Source: Porticoccus sp963974675
GTDB lineage: Bacteria > Pseudomonadota > Gammaproteobacteria > Pseudomonadales > Porticoccaceae
NCBI GenBank assembly: GCA_963974675.1
Contig: CAXBDQ010000006.1
Location: 1-64,000, forward strand
Direction: 5' to 3'
DNA length: 64,000 bases
Positions within the stretch are counted from its first letter, which is position 1. The number at the start of each line of letters is the position of its first letter. The position numbers and the translations under genes were made by a program. The notes under the pieces are model-generated. The model was not told the origin of the DNA and did not search any database. It saw only the letters and a list, made by a program, of their open reading frames with translations. Positions 18,454 to 27,680 of the stretch are shown here, in pieces.

Positions 18454-18879
18454 CTAATCTTTTACTACCGGGAGTTTCTGGTTTTGCCATTCCATCATGC
18501 CGCCTGTCAGTCGCAACACACTAAACTTTTTTTGTTGAAGCTTACGCCCAATAGCACCGGACTGCTGACCTACTTTATCAGCCACGATGATCGCTTTATC
18601 TCGATGAGCCTCTAACTCGGCAAGGCGATCCATTAGCTTTAGGTGGGGGATATTTATAGCACCAGCAATATGCCCCACCTTAAATTCCTTAGCATCACGA
18701 ATATCGACCAATACTGCTTCATCAGCATTGATCATTCGAGTCACAACATGAGGAGAAATCGGCTTGCCGCTTTTAATGCGCTCATTTATCGCAAACAAAT
18801 AGATAAGCACCATAAAGACACTGACAAGCACCCATTGCTCACTGATAAAATCAAAGAACTCCACGATATAAAACCCCAT
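18454..18879 (-). CDS. membrane-anchored rhodanese-like protein (YibN type)
   Basis: 141 residues: one N-terminal transmembrane helix (about 17-33), then a rhodanese-fold domain (about 45-138) with DIRDAKEFKVGHIAGAINIPH. The catalytic-loop position normally held by cysteine reads VADKVGQQSG, with alanine instead, so sulfurtransferase activity is unlikely; I recall the same loss in close relatives, so it may be a family trait. The partner secB lies directly downstream. The gene is divergent from gpmI. Confidence 0.85.
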   Translation of the reverse strand: MGFYIVEFFDFISEQWVLVSVFMVLIYLFAINERIKSGKPISPHVVTRMINADEAVLVDIRDAKEFKVGHIAGAINIPHLKLMDRLAELEAHRDKAIIVADKVGQQSGAIGRKLQQKKFSVLRLTGGMMEWQNQKLPVVKD

Positions 18880-19035
18880 TTTCTATTTTTGGTCCCAATT
18901 GGGCCAGTGGTAAAAACGGCCAAAGTATACACACCGAGCTCTAGTATAGGAAACCATCAATAGCACTGAATCCCCTTTGTCGGTAAGATTCTTACTTAAT
19001 TTCCCCCGACCCACGAGGCCAGTCCAGTCAAAGCC

Positions 19036-20583
19036 ATGAGTGAACCGAAAAAACCACTACTTCTTCTGATATTAGACGGCTACGGATATAGCGACAGCCA
19101 AAAGTACAACGCCATTCGTACTGCCAACACGCCCACGATAGATCAGCTCTGGGAAACCTGCCCCCATACCCTTATCGGTACGTCAGGGCTTGCTGTGGGC
19201 CTTCCTGAGGGGCAGATGGGCAACAGCGAAGTCGGCCACATCACATTGGGTGCTGGCCGCGTGGTTTATCAAAATTTTACCCGTATTAACAAAGCCATTA
19301 CCGATGGAGACTTTTTCTCAAACCCAACCTATACCAACGCCATCGACAAAGCCATTGCAGGCAATAAAGCCGTACATATACTCGGCCTGCTTTCACCGGG
19401 AGGCGTCCACAGCCACGAAGAACATATTAATGCCATGATCAAACTGGCGGCTCAACGAGGCGCCAAAAAAGTTTACCTACATGCCTTTTTAGATGGCAGA
19501 GATACGCCACCGAGAAGCGCCGAAGCCTCACTAAAGACAACAGAAACCATTTTTTCGACCTTAGGGGTAGGGAGAATTGCCTCTATCTGTGGACGCTTCT
19601 ATGCCATGGACCGAGATCAACGATGGGACAGACTCCAAGCCACCTACGATATGCTGACACAGGGTCAAGCTGAACCTCAGGCATCCAGCTCAATTGAAGG
19701 GTTACACGCGGGCTATGATCGCGATGAAAATGACGAATTCATCCTACCCACCATCATATGTGGTGACGGCGAAACTCCGGTCAGCATTGAAGATGGCGAT
19801 ACGGTTATTTTTATGAATTTCCGCCCAGATCGAGCTAGACAAATCACCAACGCTTTCGTAGACGAAAATTTTGATGGCTTTAATCGAGCAGTAAAACCTA
19901 GGCTAGCAGATTTTGTTATGACGACAGAATATTCTGCGGACATTAAGGCAAACTGTGCCTTCCCTCCTAAAAACCTAGATGACTCCCTAGGAGAGTTTCT
20001 GAGCAACCAGGGCAAGACCCAATTACGGATTGCTGAAACAGAAAAGTATGCCCATGTCACCTTCTTCTTCAGTGGCGGCCAAGAAGCACTTTACAAAGGA
20101 GAAGACCGAATTTTAATCCCCTCCCCTAAAGTGGCAACCTATGACCTTAAACCAGAAATGAGCGCCTACGAACTGACGGATAAACTCATAGAAGCCATTA
20201 GCAGCCAAAAGTACGATGCCATTATCTGCAACTATGCCAACTGCGACCAAGTTGGCCACAGCGGTGTCTTTGATGCGGCCGTTCAAGCCGTAGAAGTCGT
20301 AGATGCCTGCCTTGAAAAAGTTGTGTCGGCTATTAGACACGTTGAAGGACAGTGTTTGATTACAGCCGACCATGGCAATGTAGAACAAATGTTCGACGAA
20401 CAATCAGGGCAAGTCCATACCCAGCACACAACCTTACCGGTCCCCTTAATTTATGTGGGCAACAAAGATCTAACCTTGGCTGACAATGGCTCTCTGGCAG
20501 ACGTAGCGCCCACCATATTGGCACTTATGGACTTGCCCCAGCCCACAGAAATGACCGGCCATTCATTAGCCAACAACATTTAG
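19036..20583 (+). CDS. gpmI: 2,3-bisphosphoglycerate-independent phosphoglycerate mutase
   Basis: A 515-residue, manganese-dependent mutase of the alkaline phosphatase superfamily that interconverts 3- and 2-phosphoglycerate. Metal-binding LILDGYGYS lies at the N-terminus and the phosphorylated serine is S64 in MGNSEVGH. Later metal ligands are in NYANCDQVGHSG and ITADHGNVEQM. Length matches the family (510-515). It is followed after 19 bases by envC, the standard arrangement. Confidence 0.98.
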   Translation: MSEPKKPLLLLILDGYGYSDSQKYNAIRTANTPTIDQLWETCPHTLIGTSGLAVGLPEGQMGNSEVGHITLGAGRVVYQNFTRINKAITDGDFFSNPTYTNAIDKAIAGNKAVHILGLLSPGGVHSHEEHINAMIKLAAQRGAKKVYLHAFLDGRDTPPRSAEASLKTTETIFSTLGVGRIASICGRFYAMDRDQRWDRLQATYDMLTQGQAEPQASSSIEGLHAGYDRDENDEFILPTIICGDGETPVSIEDGDTVIFMNFRPDRARQITNAFVDENFDGFNRAVKPRLADFVMTTEYSADIKANCAFPPKNLDDSLGEFLSNQGKTQLRIAETEKYAHVTFFFSGGQEALYKGEDRILIPSPKVATYDLKPEMSAYELTDKLIEAISSQKYDAIICNYANCDQVGHSGVFDAAVQAVEVVDACLEKVVSAIRHVEGQCLITADHGNVEQMFDEQSGQVHTQHTTLPVPLIYVGNKDLTLADNGSLADVAPTILALMDLPQPTEMTGHSLANNI

Positions 20584-20602
20584 CCCGTTACGGCCCGCCG
20601 CC

Positions 20603-21745
20603 ATGCCTATAACCCAACTGGTGATATCAGTATTATTAGCTGCCATGCTGATATCACCAACGCTGGCCAGTGAAAAAAGTGACCGCAACAAGCTCGACAA
20701 AATTCAACGTGACATCCTTGATCTACAAAAAACTATACAAGGAACCGGTGCTCAACAAGGAACCCTCAACAACGAGTTGAAAGATAGCGAGGTCGTGTCC
20801 GCTGAAATCAATCTCAATATAATCACACTAGAGAAGCAGCTTGCCGATCTGCAGATCGAACTAAAGTCGCTAAATAAAGACCAAGTGAACCTGGAGACCT
20901 CCCGGAAAAACCAAGAGGCTTTAATCGTCAATCAAATTAAATCGGCTTATCGACTGGGCAATGACGAGTCCATCAAACTATTACTAAATCAGGAAGATCC
21001 CGAAACCATTAGCCGCACACTAAAATACTATGGCTACTTTCTCCGTGCTCGATCAGAAAAACTTAACGACTACCGAAAAACATTACAAGCCCTCAAAGAC
21101 GTCGAGACAGCCATCACCGACCGACACACTCGACTTTTAGCAAACCGATCCATACTTGAAGAACAGAAACAACGACTCAGCATACGCCAACAACAACGTC
21201 GAAAAGTTCTGGCCCAGCTTAATCAAACTATTAACACGTCACAGCAACGCTTAAACAAACTTAAAAGAGAACAAAATAAACTGGAATCTGTGCTAAAAGC
21301 ACTAAGAGAAGGTATTGAACACTTATCCCTTCCCTCCACCAACAAGCCCTTTGTCGACCGCAAGGGAAAATTATCCTGGCCAGTCTCCGGGCGCTTAACT
21401 CAATATTACGGAGCCCCTAGGAACACCGATATTCGCTGGAATGGCTGGCTCCTCAAAGCCAAAGAGGGATCACCTGTCAAAGCCATCCACCACGGTCGAG
21501 TGATTTTTTCTGATTACCTCAGAGGCCACGGGTTGTTAATGATTATTGACCATGGTGGCGGATACATGAGCCTCTACGCTCACAACCAAGTCCTTCTTAA
21601 AGAAATTGGCGAATGGGTACTCACGGGGGAAAGCATTGCAAAGGTCGGCAATAGCGGAGGACAAAAGGATCACGCACTGTATTTTGAAATTCGTCACAAC
21701 GGCAAACCCACCAACCCAAAACTTTGGTTACAAAAAAGTGGTTGA
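20603..21745 (+). CDS. envC: murein hydrolase activator EnvC
   Basis: 380 residues: signal peptide (about 1-22), a long coiled coil (about 28-245), then a C-terminal LytM/M23 domain (about 265-378). The peptidase residues are lost: where active enzymes have HxH the sequence reads ALYFEIR, as in E. coli EnvC, so it should act as an activator of amidases rather than as an enzyme. It works in the periplasm at the division site. No clear Shine-Dalgarno sequence precedes the ATG, so coupling with gpmI is possible. Confidence 0.94.
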   Translation: MPITQLVISVLLAAMLISPTLASEKSDRNKLDKIQRDILDLQKTIQGTGAQQGTLNNELKDSEVVSAEINLNIITLEKQLADLQIELKSLNKDQVNLETSRKNQEALIVNQIKSAYRLGNDESIKLLLNQEDPETISRTLKYYGYFLRARSEKLNDYRKTLQALKDVETAITDRHTRLLANRSILEEQKQRLSIRQQQRRKVLAQLNQTINTSQQRLNKLKREQNKLESVLKALREGIEHLSLPSTNKPFVDRKGKLSWPVSGRLTQYYGAPRNTDIRWNGWLLKAKEGSPVKAIHHGRVIFSDYLRGHGLLMIIDHGGGYMSLYAHNQVLLKEIGEWVLTGESIAKVGNSGGQKDHALYFEIRHNGKPTNPKLWLQKSG

Positions 21746-21924
21746 AGACATTAAGCTGACAAAAAAATGGATAAAAGCTACTGCCACAACCAGAAGTTAG
21801 CTAATATTTCCTCTGGAAATTGTTAGGCTTTTCGACAACACGTCCAAATCACTACCAATTAGGGCACCTTTCCCAACAATACTGTCCAACCTACACCGGC
21901 AGTAACAGATATCAGGAATAAACC

Positions 21925-23229
21925 ATGCCTTCACTCAGGTCTTTTCTCTTCTCATCAGTTTTCGCTTTTTCGGCCATCATGTTTTTTAGCTGCAGCCAAG
22001 CACAAGAGATTGAGGATAAAGCGCGCTTACCCCTTGATGAGCTCCGCCATTTCACACAGGTTTTCGACCAAATACGTCAAGCTTACGTAGAAGAAATAAA
22101 TGATGAAAAATTATTAGAAATGTCCATAAAGGGGCTTCTCAGTAGCCTAGACCCCCATTCCGTCTATCTAGATAAAAGCTCTTTTTCCTCTCTACAGGAG
22201 CATACCTCAGGCGAATTTGGCGGGCTGGGCATTGAGATAAGCATGGAAGGTGCATTTATTAAAGTCATATCCCCCATTGATGACACGCCCGCCCAGCGCG
22301 CAGGCATTTTGGCTGGCGACCTAATTGTCAAACTCGGGGATCAGGCCGTACAAAGTCTGTCTCTAGGAGAAGCTATCGAAGTCATGCGCGGCCCCAAAGG
22401 CTCACCACTAACACTAACCATTGTCCGTGAACAGGTGGACAGCCCTTTTGAAATCGTTGTCGTACGGGACATCATTAAAATACACAGCGTTCGCAGTAAA
22501 ACACTAGAACCCGGCTTCGGTTACGTGCGGGTTGCTCAATTTCAAGAAAATACCGGGCAACAATTCAAACAAACACTAGAAGCCTTGCTAAAGAACGACC
22601 CCGACCTTAAAGGAATAGTTCTGGATTTACGCAACAATCCAGGGGGGCTACTGTACGCATCAATTGAAGTAACAGATGCCATGCTAGACGGCGGCATGGT
22701 TGTATACACCGAAGGGCGCTTGCCCAGCGCCAACTCAACCTACCATGCCAGTGCTGGGGACATCCTCAATGGATTACCCATTGTTGTTCTTATTAATGAG
22801 GGTTCCGCCTCTGCTGCGGAAATTGTTGCCGGAGCACTCCAAGATCACCGCCGCGCTGTATTGCTTGGCACGAACAGCTTTGGCAAGGGGTCGGTACAAA
22901 CCGTGATACCTCTGGGTGAAGACCGAGGTATTAAGCTAACCACTGCTCGTTACTTCACCCCAAATAAACGATCCATCCAGGCAGAAGGTATCAAGCCAGA
23001 TATTATTGTAGAACCAGCAGAAATTAAGCTTCTTAAGCGCCAAAATAATATTAAAGAAGCCAATTTATCAGGACACTTGAGCAACAATACCGATTATCAA
23101 GCTGCAACCTCGAATAATATCGCAATGGACGATAACCAGCTTCACGATGCTCTTAATATACTGAAAGGTTTAACTTTATTAAATCAGAACAAAAAACCAG
23201 ACACACGTCACAGTAAAAATGAGAACTAG
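21925..23229 (+). CDS. ctpA: carboxy-terminal processing peptidase CtpA (S41 family)
   Basis: A 434-residue periplasmic serine protease. A signal peptide (about 1-27) precedes the N-terminal helical domain, a PDZ domain (about 95-170) and the S41 catalytic core. The Ser-Lys dyad is S296 in GSASAAE and K321 in SFGKGS. Homologues trim C-termini and degrade murein-hydrolase regulators; its position after envC fits cell-wall control. AGGAA precedes the ATG. The last 60 or so residues are low-complexity and Asn-rich. Confidence 0.95.
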   Translation: MPSLRSFLFSSVFAFSAIMFFSCSQAQEIEDKARLPLDELRHFTQVFDQIRQAYVEEINDEKLLEMSIKGLLSSLDPHSVYLDKSSFSSLQEHTSGEFGGLGIEISMEGAFIKVISPIDDTPAQRAGILAGDLIVKLGDQAVQSLSLGEAIEVMRGPKGSPLTLTIVREQVDSPFEIVVVRDIIKIHSVRSKTLEPGFGYVRVAQFQENTGQQFKQTLEALLKNDPDLKGIVLDLRNNPGGLLYASIEVTDAMLDGGMVVYTEGRLPSANSTYHASAGDILNGLPIVVLINEGSASAAEIVAGALQDHRRAVLLGTNSFGKGSVQTVIPLGEDRGIKLTTARYFTPNKRSIQAEGIKPDIIVEPAEIKLLKRQNNIKEANLSGHLSNNTDYQAATSNNIAMDDNQLHDALNILKGLTLLNQNKKPDTRHSKNEN

Positions 23230-23394
23230 TTGACTTTACATTAAAACTTGTGCTGAATTCACATAGTCTTTGATTTTTACAGTTTATTGACAAGTTACCC
23301 GACAAACTTAAAGCTATTTATACGATATTGATATAAATGCTTGTTGTCTGGATCAATACGAAAAATAATAAATCAGCGGTAGGGCGGTTATATT

Positions 23395-23628
23395 ATGGTC
23401 AGTTCTAGAAATGGTGAAAACGAAGAGCGTCAACTTCCCATCAGAAGTCAGCGTTTTTTCAAGCTACATAACTTCTGGTTTTTTGCTACACGAGAAGGTG
23501 CAGCAGTAGGTCCATTTGATGCTCAAGAAGGTGCGGCAAATGCCGTCAATGATTATATTGAGTTTATGCAAAAAGCTGATGATGGCGCTCGGGACTTTTT
23601 CACTCCCGGAGCCAAATTTTCTGGCTAA
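23395..23628 (+). CDS. small conserved protein resembling DUF6316
   Basis: 77 residues with no signal peptide. The core FWFFATREGAAVGPFDAQEGA...YIEFM resembles small gammaproteobacterial proteins that I recall being annotated as DUF6316; the identification is from memory. Function is unknown. The motif of aromatic residues followed by GPF suggests a compact ligand- or protein-binding fold. A GGG-rich ribosome site precedes the ATG. It is monocistronic and converges on hisF. Confidence 0.75.
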   Translation: MVSSRNGENEERQLPIRSQRFFKLHNFWFFATREGAAVGPFDAQEGAANAVNDYIEFMQKADDGARDFFTPGAKFSG

Positions 23629-23671
23629 TTGACAAAAAGTCGTCAAAGTACAGCACACCACTGCGTATAAA

Positions 23672-24445
23672 CTAAGATCGTACCTCAACGCCTTTTTCAG
23701 CCATGTATGCCTTAGCTTGAGGTATGGTGTACTCTCCAAAATGAAAAATACTCGCCGCCAATACTGCGTCAGCTTTTCCTTCGACAACACCATCAACCAA
23801 ATGCTGTAAATTGCCCACACCACCAGAGGCGATCACCGGTATATCTACCGCCTCACTGATGGCTCTCGTCAGGAGTAAATTAAAACCACTTTTGGTGCCA
23901 TCCTTATCCATACTGGTTAACAAAATCTCTCCTGCACCATATTCAGCCATTTTTTCAGCCCAACCAACGGCATCTATACCAGTGGAATGACGCCCGCCGT
24001 GAGTAAACACTTCCCATCGCAATGGTTCTCCTTCAGCACTTACTTGCTTCGCATCAATTGCCACAACAATACATTGAGAGCCAAACCGCTCGGCAGCCGA
24101 TCTAACAAACTCAGGATTTTTTACCGCCGCAGAATTGATGCCCACCTTATCTGCACCCGCATTCAGTAATGCCCTGATATCTTCTAGGGTGCGCACTCCA
24201 CCCCCAACCGTAAGGGGAATAAACACCTCACTGGCCATACGCTCCACCATATGAATCATCGTATCCCGCTCTTCATGGCTAGCTGTAATATCAAGAAAAG
24301 TTATTTCATCTGCACCTTGCTCGTTATAACGCTTGGCAACCTCAACGGGATCACCTGCATCTCGGATGTCTACAAACTGCACACCCTTTACCACGCGCCC
24401 TTTATCTACATCGAGACAGGGAATAATTCGTTTTGCCAATGTCAT
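23672..24445 (-). CDS. hisF: imidazole glycerol phosphate synthase, cyclase subunit HisF
   Basis: A 257-residue (beta-alpha)8 barrel that, with HisH, converts PRFAR and ammonia to imidazole glycerol phosphate and AICAR. Catalytic aspartates are D12 (PCLDVDKGRVVKG) and D131 (VVAIDAK). Both phosphate-binding glycine loops (TVGGGVR, IASGGVGN) are present. It stands apart from hisB, hisH and hisA, none of which is in the window; it lies 104 bases downstream of ribA in the same direction. Confidence 0.97.
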   Translation of the reverse strand: MTLAKRIIPCLDVDKGRVVKGVQFVDIRDAGDPVEVAKRYNEQGADEITFLDITASHEERDTMIHMVERMASEVFIPLTVGGGVRTLEDIRALLNAGADKVGINSAAVKNPEFVRSAAERFGSQCIVVAIDAKQVSAEGEPLRWEVFTHGGRHSTGIDAVGWAEKMAEYGAGEILLTSMDKDGTKSGFNLLLTRAISEAVDIPVIASGGVGNLQHLVDGVVEGKADAVLAASIFHFGEYTIPQAKAYMAEKGVEVRS

Positions 24446-24549
24446 AGAAAACTCTTTTTTAAGAAGACTTGTTTAACACACTCGCAGAGAGCACAGGGTC
24501 TTGAGACAATCTTTCGTAAAAACTATTTAGACCAAACACGCATTAGGCC

Positions 24550-25164
24550 TTAACCGCTCTCCTGTCCATCAAACAAATGCCCCATTTTCCCAGCCTTTGT
24601 GGCCAAATAGTGCTTGTTATGTGGGTTATGTCCGGTTTGCAATGCAATGCGCTCGGAAACGGTTATACCCAAGCCTTCTAATGCCTGAACCTTACGAGGA
24701 TTATTGGTCAACAATTTAACCTTTCCCACATGAAGGTGTTTCAACATGGGCTTACAGATACTGTAATCACGCATATCGGCACCAAACCCAAGCTGTTCAT
24801 TCGCCTCCACAGTATCCGCACCTTGATCCTGAAGATGGTAAGCCTTAATTTTGTTCAGCAAGCCAATGCCTCTGCCCTCCTGTCGTAAGTACAAGATTGC
24901 ACCTCTACCTTCCTTGGCAATAAGACGCATGGCCTCTTCTAATTGAGCACCGCAGTCACAACGCACGCTAAACAGTGCATCGCCTGTGAGACATTCAGAG
25001 TGGATCCGTAGTAGTACCGGTACATCATTAGAGACATCACCCATCGATATAGCGATATGCTCCTTATTACTCTCCGGGTCCTCAAATCCATGGAGGTCAA
25101 AAACCCCCCACTGGGTTGGGAGCTTAGAGCTTTGAACAAAACGTAGGGGCACAGATGACTCCAA
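24550..25164 (-). CDS. ribA: GTP cyclohydrolase II
   Basis: A 204-residue enzyme that opens GTP to the pyrimidine precursor of riboflavin. Zinc ligands C58, C69 and C71 sit in HSECLTGDALFSVRCDCG, and the catalytic RQEGRGIGLLNK segment is intact. It aligns along its length with E. coli RibA. Its presence matters because the RibA-like half of the nearby RibBA lacks these cysteines. An own promoter is likely, as about 190 bases precede it. Confidence 0.97.
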   Translation of the reverse strand: MESSVPLRFVQSSKLPTQWGVFDLHGFEDPESNKEHIAISMGDVSNDVPVLLRIHSECLTGDALFSVRCDCGAQLEEAMRLIAKEGRGAILYLRQEGRGIGLLNKIKAYHLQDQGADTVEANEQLGFGADMRDYSICKPMLKHLHVGKVKLLTNNPRKVQALEGLGITVSERIALQTGHNPHNKHYLATKAGKMGHLFDGQESG

Positions 25165-25305
25165 AAATAATGACTAAAATAACAAACCGTCGTAACAAAA
25201 AATTAGGTGGGCGGCTATTTTAGCTGGGATATGCCCTGAGTAAAGCGCTTTGACCCTGTTTCACTCCAGCCTATCGATGACTTAATGCCTGCATTTCGAT
25301 AACGT

Positions 25306-25341
25306 AGTGGTTGTTTTCTGAGCAGGAGCCAAACAACCACT
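25306..25341. repeat. 11-bp inverted repeat (hairpin) downstream of the aspartic protease gene
   Basis: AGTGGTTGTTT (25306-25316) and AAACAACCACT (25331-25341) are perfect complements separated by 14 bases, 10 bases beyond the protease stop. There is no long T-run on the minus strand, so this is either a weak terminator, an mRNA 3' end stabiliser or a regulator site near the ribA promoter. Confidence 0.55.
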
Positions 25342-25351
25342 TCCAGAAAAA

Positions 25352-26002
25352 CTAAAACTTCTTCTTCAGCAGCAAAACACCTTCGGACTCAGTCATTTGG
25401 ACTTTACTGAGAAAGCTGTTTCCTAATAGGGCAATGGTTGGATGAGAACCAATATTTACGATACACCTAATGTTATACAACGTTATATTCCCAATCGCCA
25501 ACTTGCTCAAAACAACATCACGAGCATCAGCAATTCCGCTAGCCGTATTAATTTTGATACTGTCTCCATTGCGATAATCAATCCCAAGCGCTTTTGCCTG
25601 ATTAAGATTTAGAACAACGGCAGAAGCACCAGTATCTACCATAAAGTCAGTGGAATGACCGTTAATATAACCTGTCACATAATAATGGCCATTATGGCCC
25701 CGAGGAATCCTTACTTCGGCCATTTCAGCAGCTTGAAAACTTGAGGATATATGTTGTGACAACCCCAAAGTAAGGCGCTGGCCATCAACGTCTAAAGTAA
25801 CCTCCTGGCCATCACTGGCGACAAGCATCACCCCCTCAGGACTCGTTTGGCCCTGCTTTAGCAGCCGCTGTTTACCATTAATGACTAAAACGGCGCTCTT
25901 ACCAAACAAACCATGAACACTGATATCGGGCATAGCCCAGCTTGTCTGTGCACACAGCAAGAAAACGAACCCTAGTAAAAATTCTGATATGTGACGAATC
26001 AT
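25352..26002 (-). CDS. retropepsin-like aspartic protease, exported (TIGR02281 type)
   Basis: About 216 residues. A signal peptide (residues about 4-22, ending TSWA) leads to a bacterial retropepsin-like domain with catalytic aspartate in FMVDTGASAVVLN, then KTASG-like INTASGIA and a final LLGNSFL loop, all features of single-domain dimeric aspartic proteases. I choose the ATG at 26002 (GAGG eight bases upstream) over the ATG at 26029. Substrate unknown. It follows pgpA at the end of the rib-nusB-thiL operon. Confidence 0.88.
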   Translation of the reverse strand: MIRHISEFLLGFVFLLCAQTSWAMPDISVHGLFGKSAVLVINGKQRLLKQGQTSPEGVMLVASDGQEVTLDVDGQRLTLGLSQHISSSFQAAEMAEVRIPRGHNGHYYVTGYINGHSTDFMVDTGASAVVLNLNQAKALGIDYRNGDSIKINTASGIADARDVVLSKLAIGNITLYNIRCIVNIGSHPTIALLGNSFLSKVQMTESEGVLLLKKKF

Positions 26003-26035
26003 CCTTGCACCCTCAATACCATTCACCATTAAATC

Positions 26036-26518
26036 TCATAGAACCCGCATGGCCGCAAACAACAAAACCCAGGTGAACGCCCCAGCAATCAAATCATCCA
26101 GCATAATCCCTAGACCGCCGCCAACTTGCCGGTCAAACCAACCTATGGGCCAAGGCTTCCAGATGTCAAACAGCCGAAACAGTACAAAGCCAGCCAACAT
26201 CCAAGGCCACGCCAGTGGCACGGCTGTCATGGCCAACCAAAAGCCGGCAATTTCATCCCAAACAATACCCTGATGGTCATGAACACCTAAGTCACTCGCA
26301 GTTTTACCACAAAGGTAAAACCCAGCCACGGCTGCCAATACTACGATGAACACATAGAGCATCAAGGGCAGTGTCGCCAAGAACGGCCACAACAACAGGG
26401 CCACCAATGTGCCAGCAGTACCCGGCGCCTTGGGAGACAAACCACTGCCAAAACCAAACGCCAGAAAATGTACAGGGTTTCGTATTAATTGTTGGAAACT
26501 GGGTGTTGCTTGAACCAT
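26036..26518 (-). CDS. pgpA: phosphatidylglycerophosphatase A
   Basis: A 160-residue inner-membrane phosphatase that converts phosphatidylglycerol phosphate to phosphatidylglycerol. Family segments seen: FGSGLSPKAPGTAGTL near residue 23, and WDEIAGFW, then FRLFDIWKPWPIGWFD before the last helix. Three to four hydrophobic helices. AAGG precedes the ATG. The thiL-pgpA order is conserved across gammaproteobacteria. Confidence 0.96.
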   Translation of the reverse strand: MVQATPSFQQLIRNPVHFLAFGFGSGLSPKAPGTAGTLVALLLWPFLATLPLMLYVFIVVLAAVAGFYLCGKTASDLGVHDHQGIVWDEIAGFWLAMTAVPLAWPWMLAGFVLFRLFDIWKPWPIGWFDRQVGGGLGIMLDDLIAGAFTWVLLFAAMRVL

Positions 26519-26639
26519 TCCTTCACCTTTTGAAAACTACGTCTTTGTTAAAGACCACCTGACTGACAACAAACAACACACGCGTTAAAAAACAGACCTT
26601 ATAAATCTTTATCTATCTCTTAAACAGCCTCAGCCATTT

Positions 26640-27608
26640 TTAAAAGTGCTGGTAACCCGTCGTTCCAACATTAACCAAATGACCAAACCTATCAACACAC
26701 CGAACACCCAGCTCTCTGGACATTTGGCCAATACAACAAGCAGATAATTCACCACGAGAAATCAACGACTCTACGGCAACTTGATGCTCTTCGGACACAG
26801 TAAAACATAGTTCATAATCATCTCCACCAGAAAGCGCCCACTCTGTGACACATGATGGAGCCGCCAACGTCATCAACCAGGGTGCTATGGGCAACTGATC
26901 AAGCTCTACTTCTGCCCCCAAACCTGAAGCCTCGGCAATATGGCCAAGGTCCGCCATTAAACCATCCGAGATATCAAGTGCAGCCGATGCCAAATCACGT
27001 ACTCGAAGCCCTTCCAGCAATCTAGGCTTAGGTCGATAAAAACGATGCAATAATCGCTCGCGTTCATCCTCAACAACTACCGAATCATCCTGACGACCAA
27101 ACAAAAAAAGCGCCGCTGCGCCCTCACCCAGGGATCCCGTCACATAGATATGATCACCCGCCTTAGCACCACTGCGAGTGAGCGCCTTCCCTTTGGGAAC
27201 AGTACCAAATAGTTGAATAGTAATAGACAGGGGTCCGGCTGTGGTGTCGCCACCAACCAATGCACAACCAAAAATTGAAGCATCTTCTGACAACGCTTGA
27301 GAGAATTCTTGCAACCAAGACTCCCGGGCCTCGGGTAAGGTCAATGCTAAGGTAAACCAACGAGGCTCTGCACCCATGGCAGCAATATCACTGAGGTTTA
27401 CTCGCAGAGAGCGATGAGCAATATCACCGGGAGAAGCATTGGCAGGGAAATGCACACCTGCCACCAAGGTGTCTACGGTAACGACGAGCTGCTCACCCTC
27501 AGGGACATCTAGAACAGCGCAATCATCACCAACACCCAAAACAATACCAGAAGCCGTCCCTAGTGACGAAAAGTACTGCTGTATCAGTGCGAACTCATTC
27601 AGTGCCAC
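26640..27608 (-). CDS. thiL: thiamine-monophosphate kinase
   Basis: A 322-residue kinase that forms thiamine pyrophosphate from the monophosphate. The N-terminal GVGDDCAVL (metal/ATP loop), the VGGDTTAGPLSI segment and the later ALDISDGLMADLGHI are present, all conserved in the PurM-like ThiL family. The start codon is GTG. It lies 72 bases after nusB and 121 before pgpA, in the usual nusB-thiL-pgpA order. Confidence 0.96.
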   Translation of the reverse strand: MALNEFALIQQYFSSLGTASGIVLGVGDDCAVLDVPEGEQLVVTVDTLVAGVHFPANASPGDIAHRSLRVNLSDIAAMGAEPRWFTLALTLPEARESWLQEFSQALSEDASIFGCALVGGDTTAGPLSITIQLFGTVPKGKALTRSGAKAGDHIYVTGSLGEGAAALFLFGRQDDSVVVEDERERLLHRFYRPKPRLLEGLRVRDLASAALDISDGLMADLGHIAEASGLGAEVELDQLPIAPWLMTLAAPSCVTEWALSGGDDYELCFTVSEEHQVAVESLISRGELSACCIGQMSRELGVRCVDRFGHLVNVGTTGYQHF

Positions 27609-27680
27609 TTTTTAGTACCCATAGCAGTTAGCCCCAGATAACGGCGTTCCCATCAACACCGCATGCCCCCCAGATAGTGA

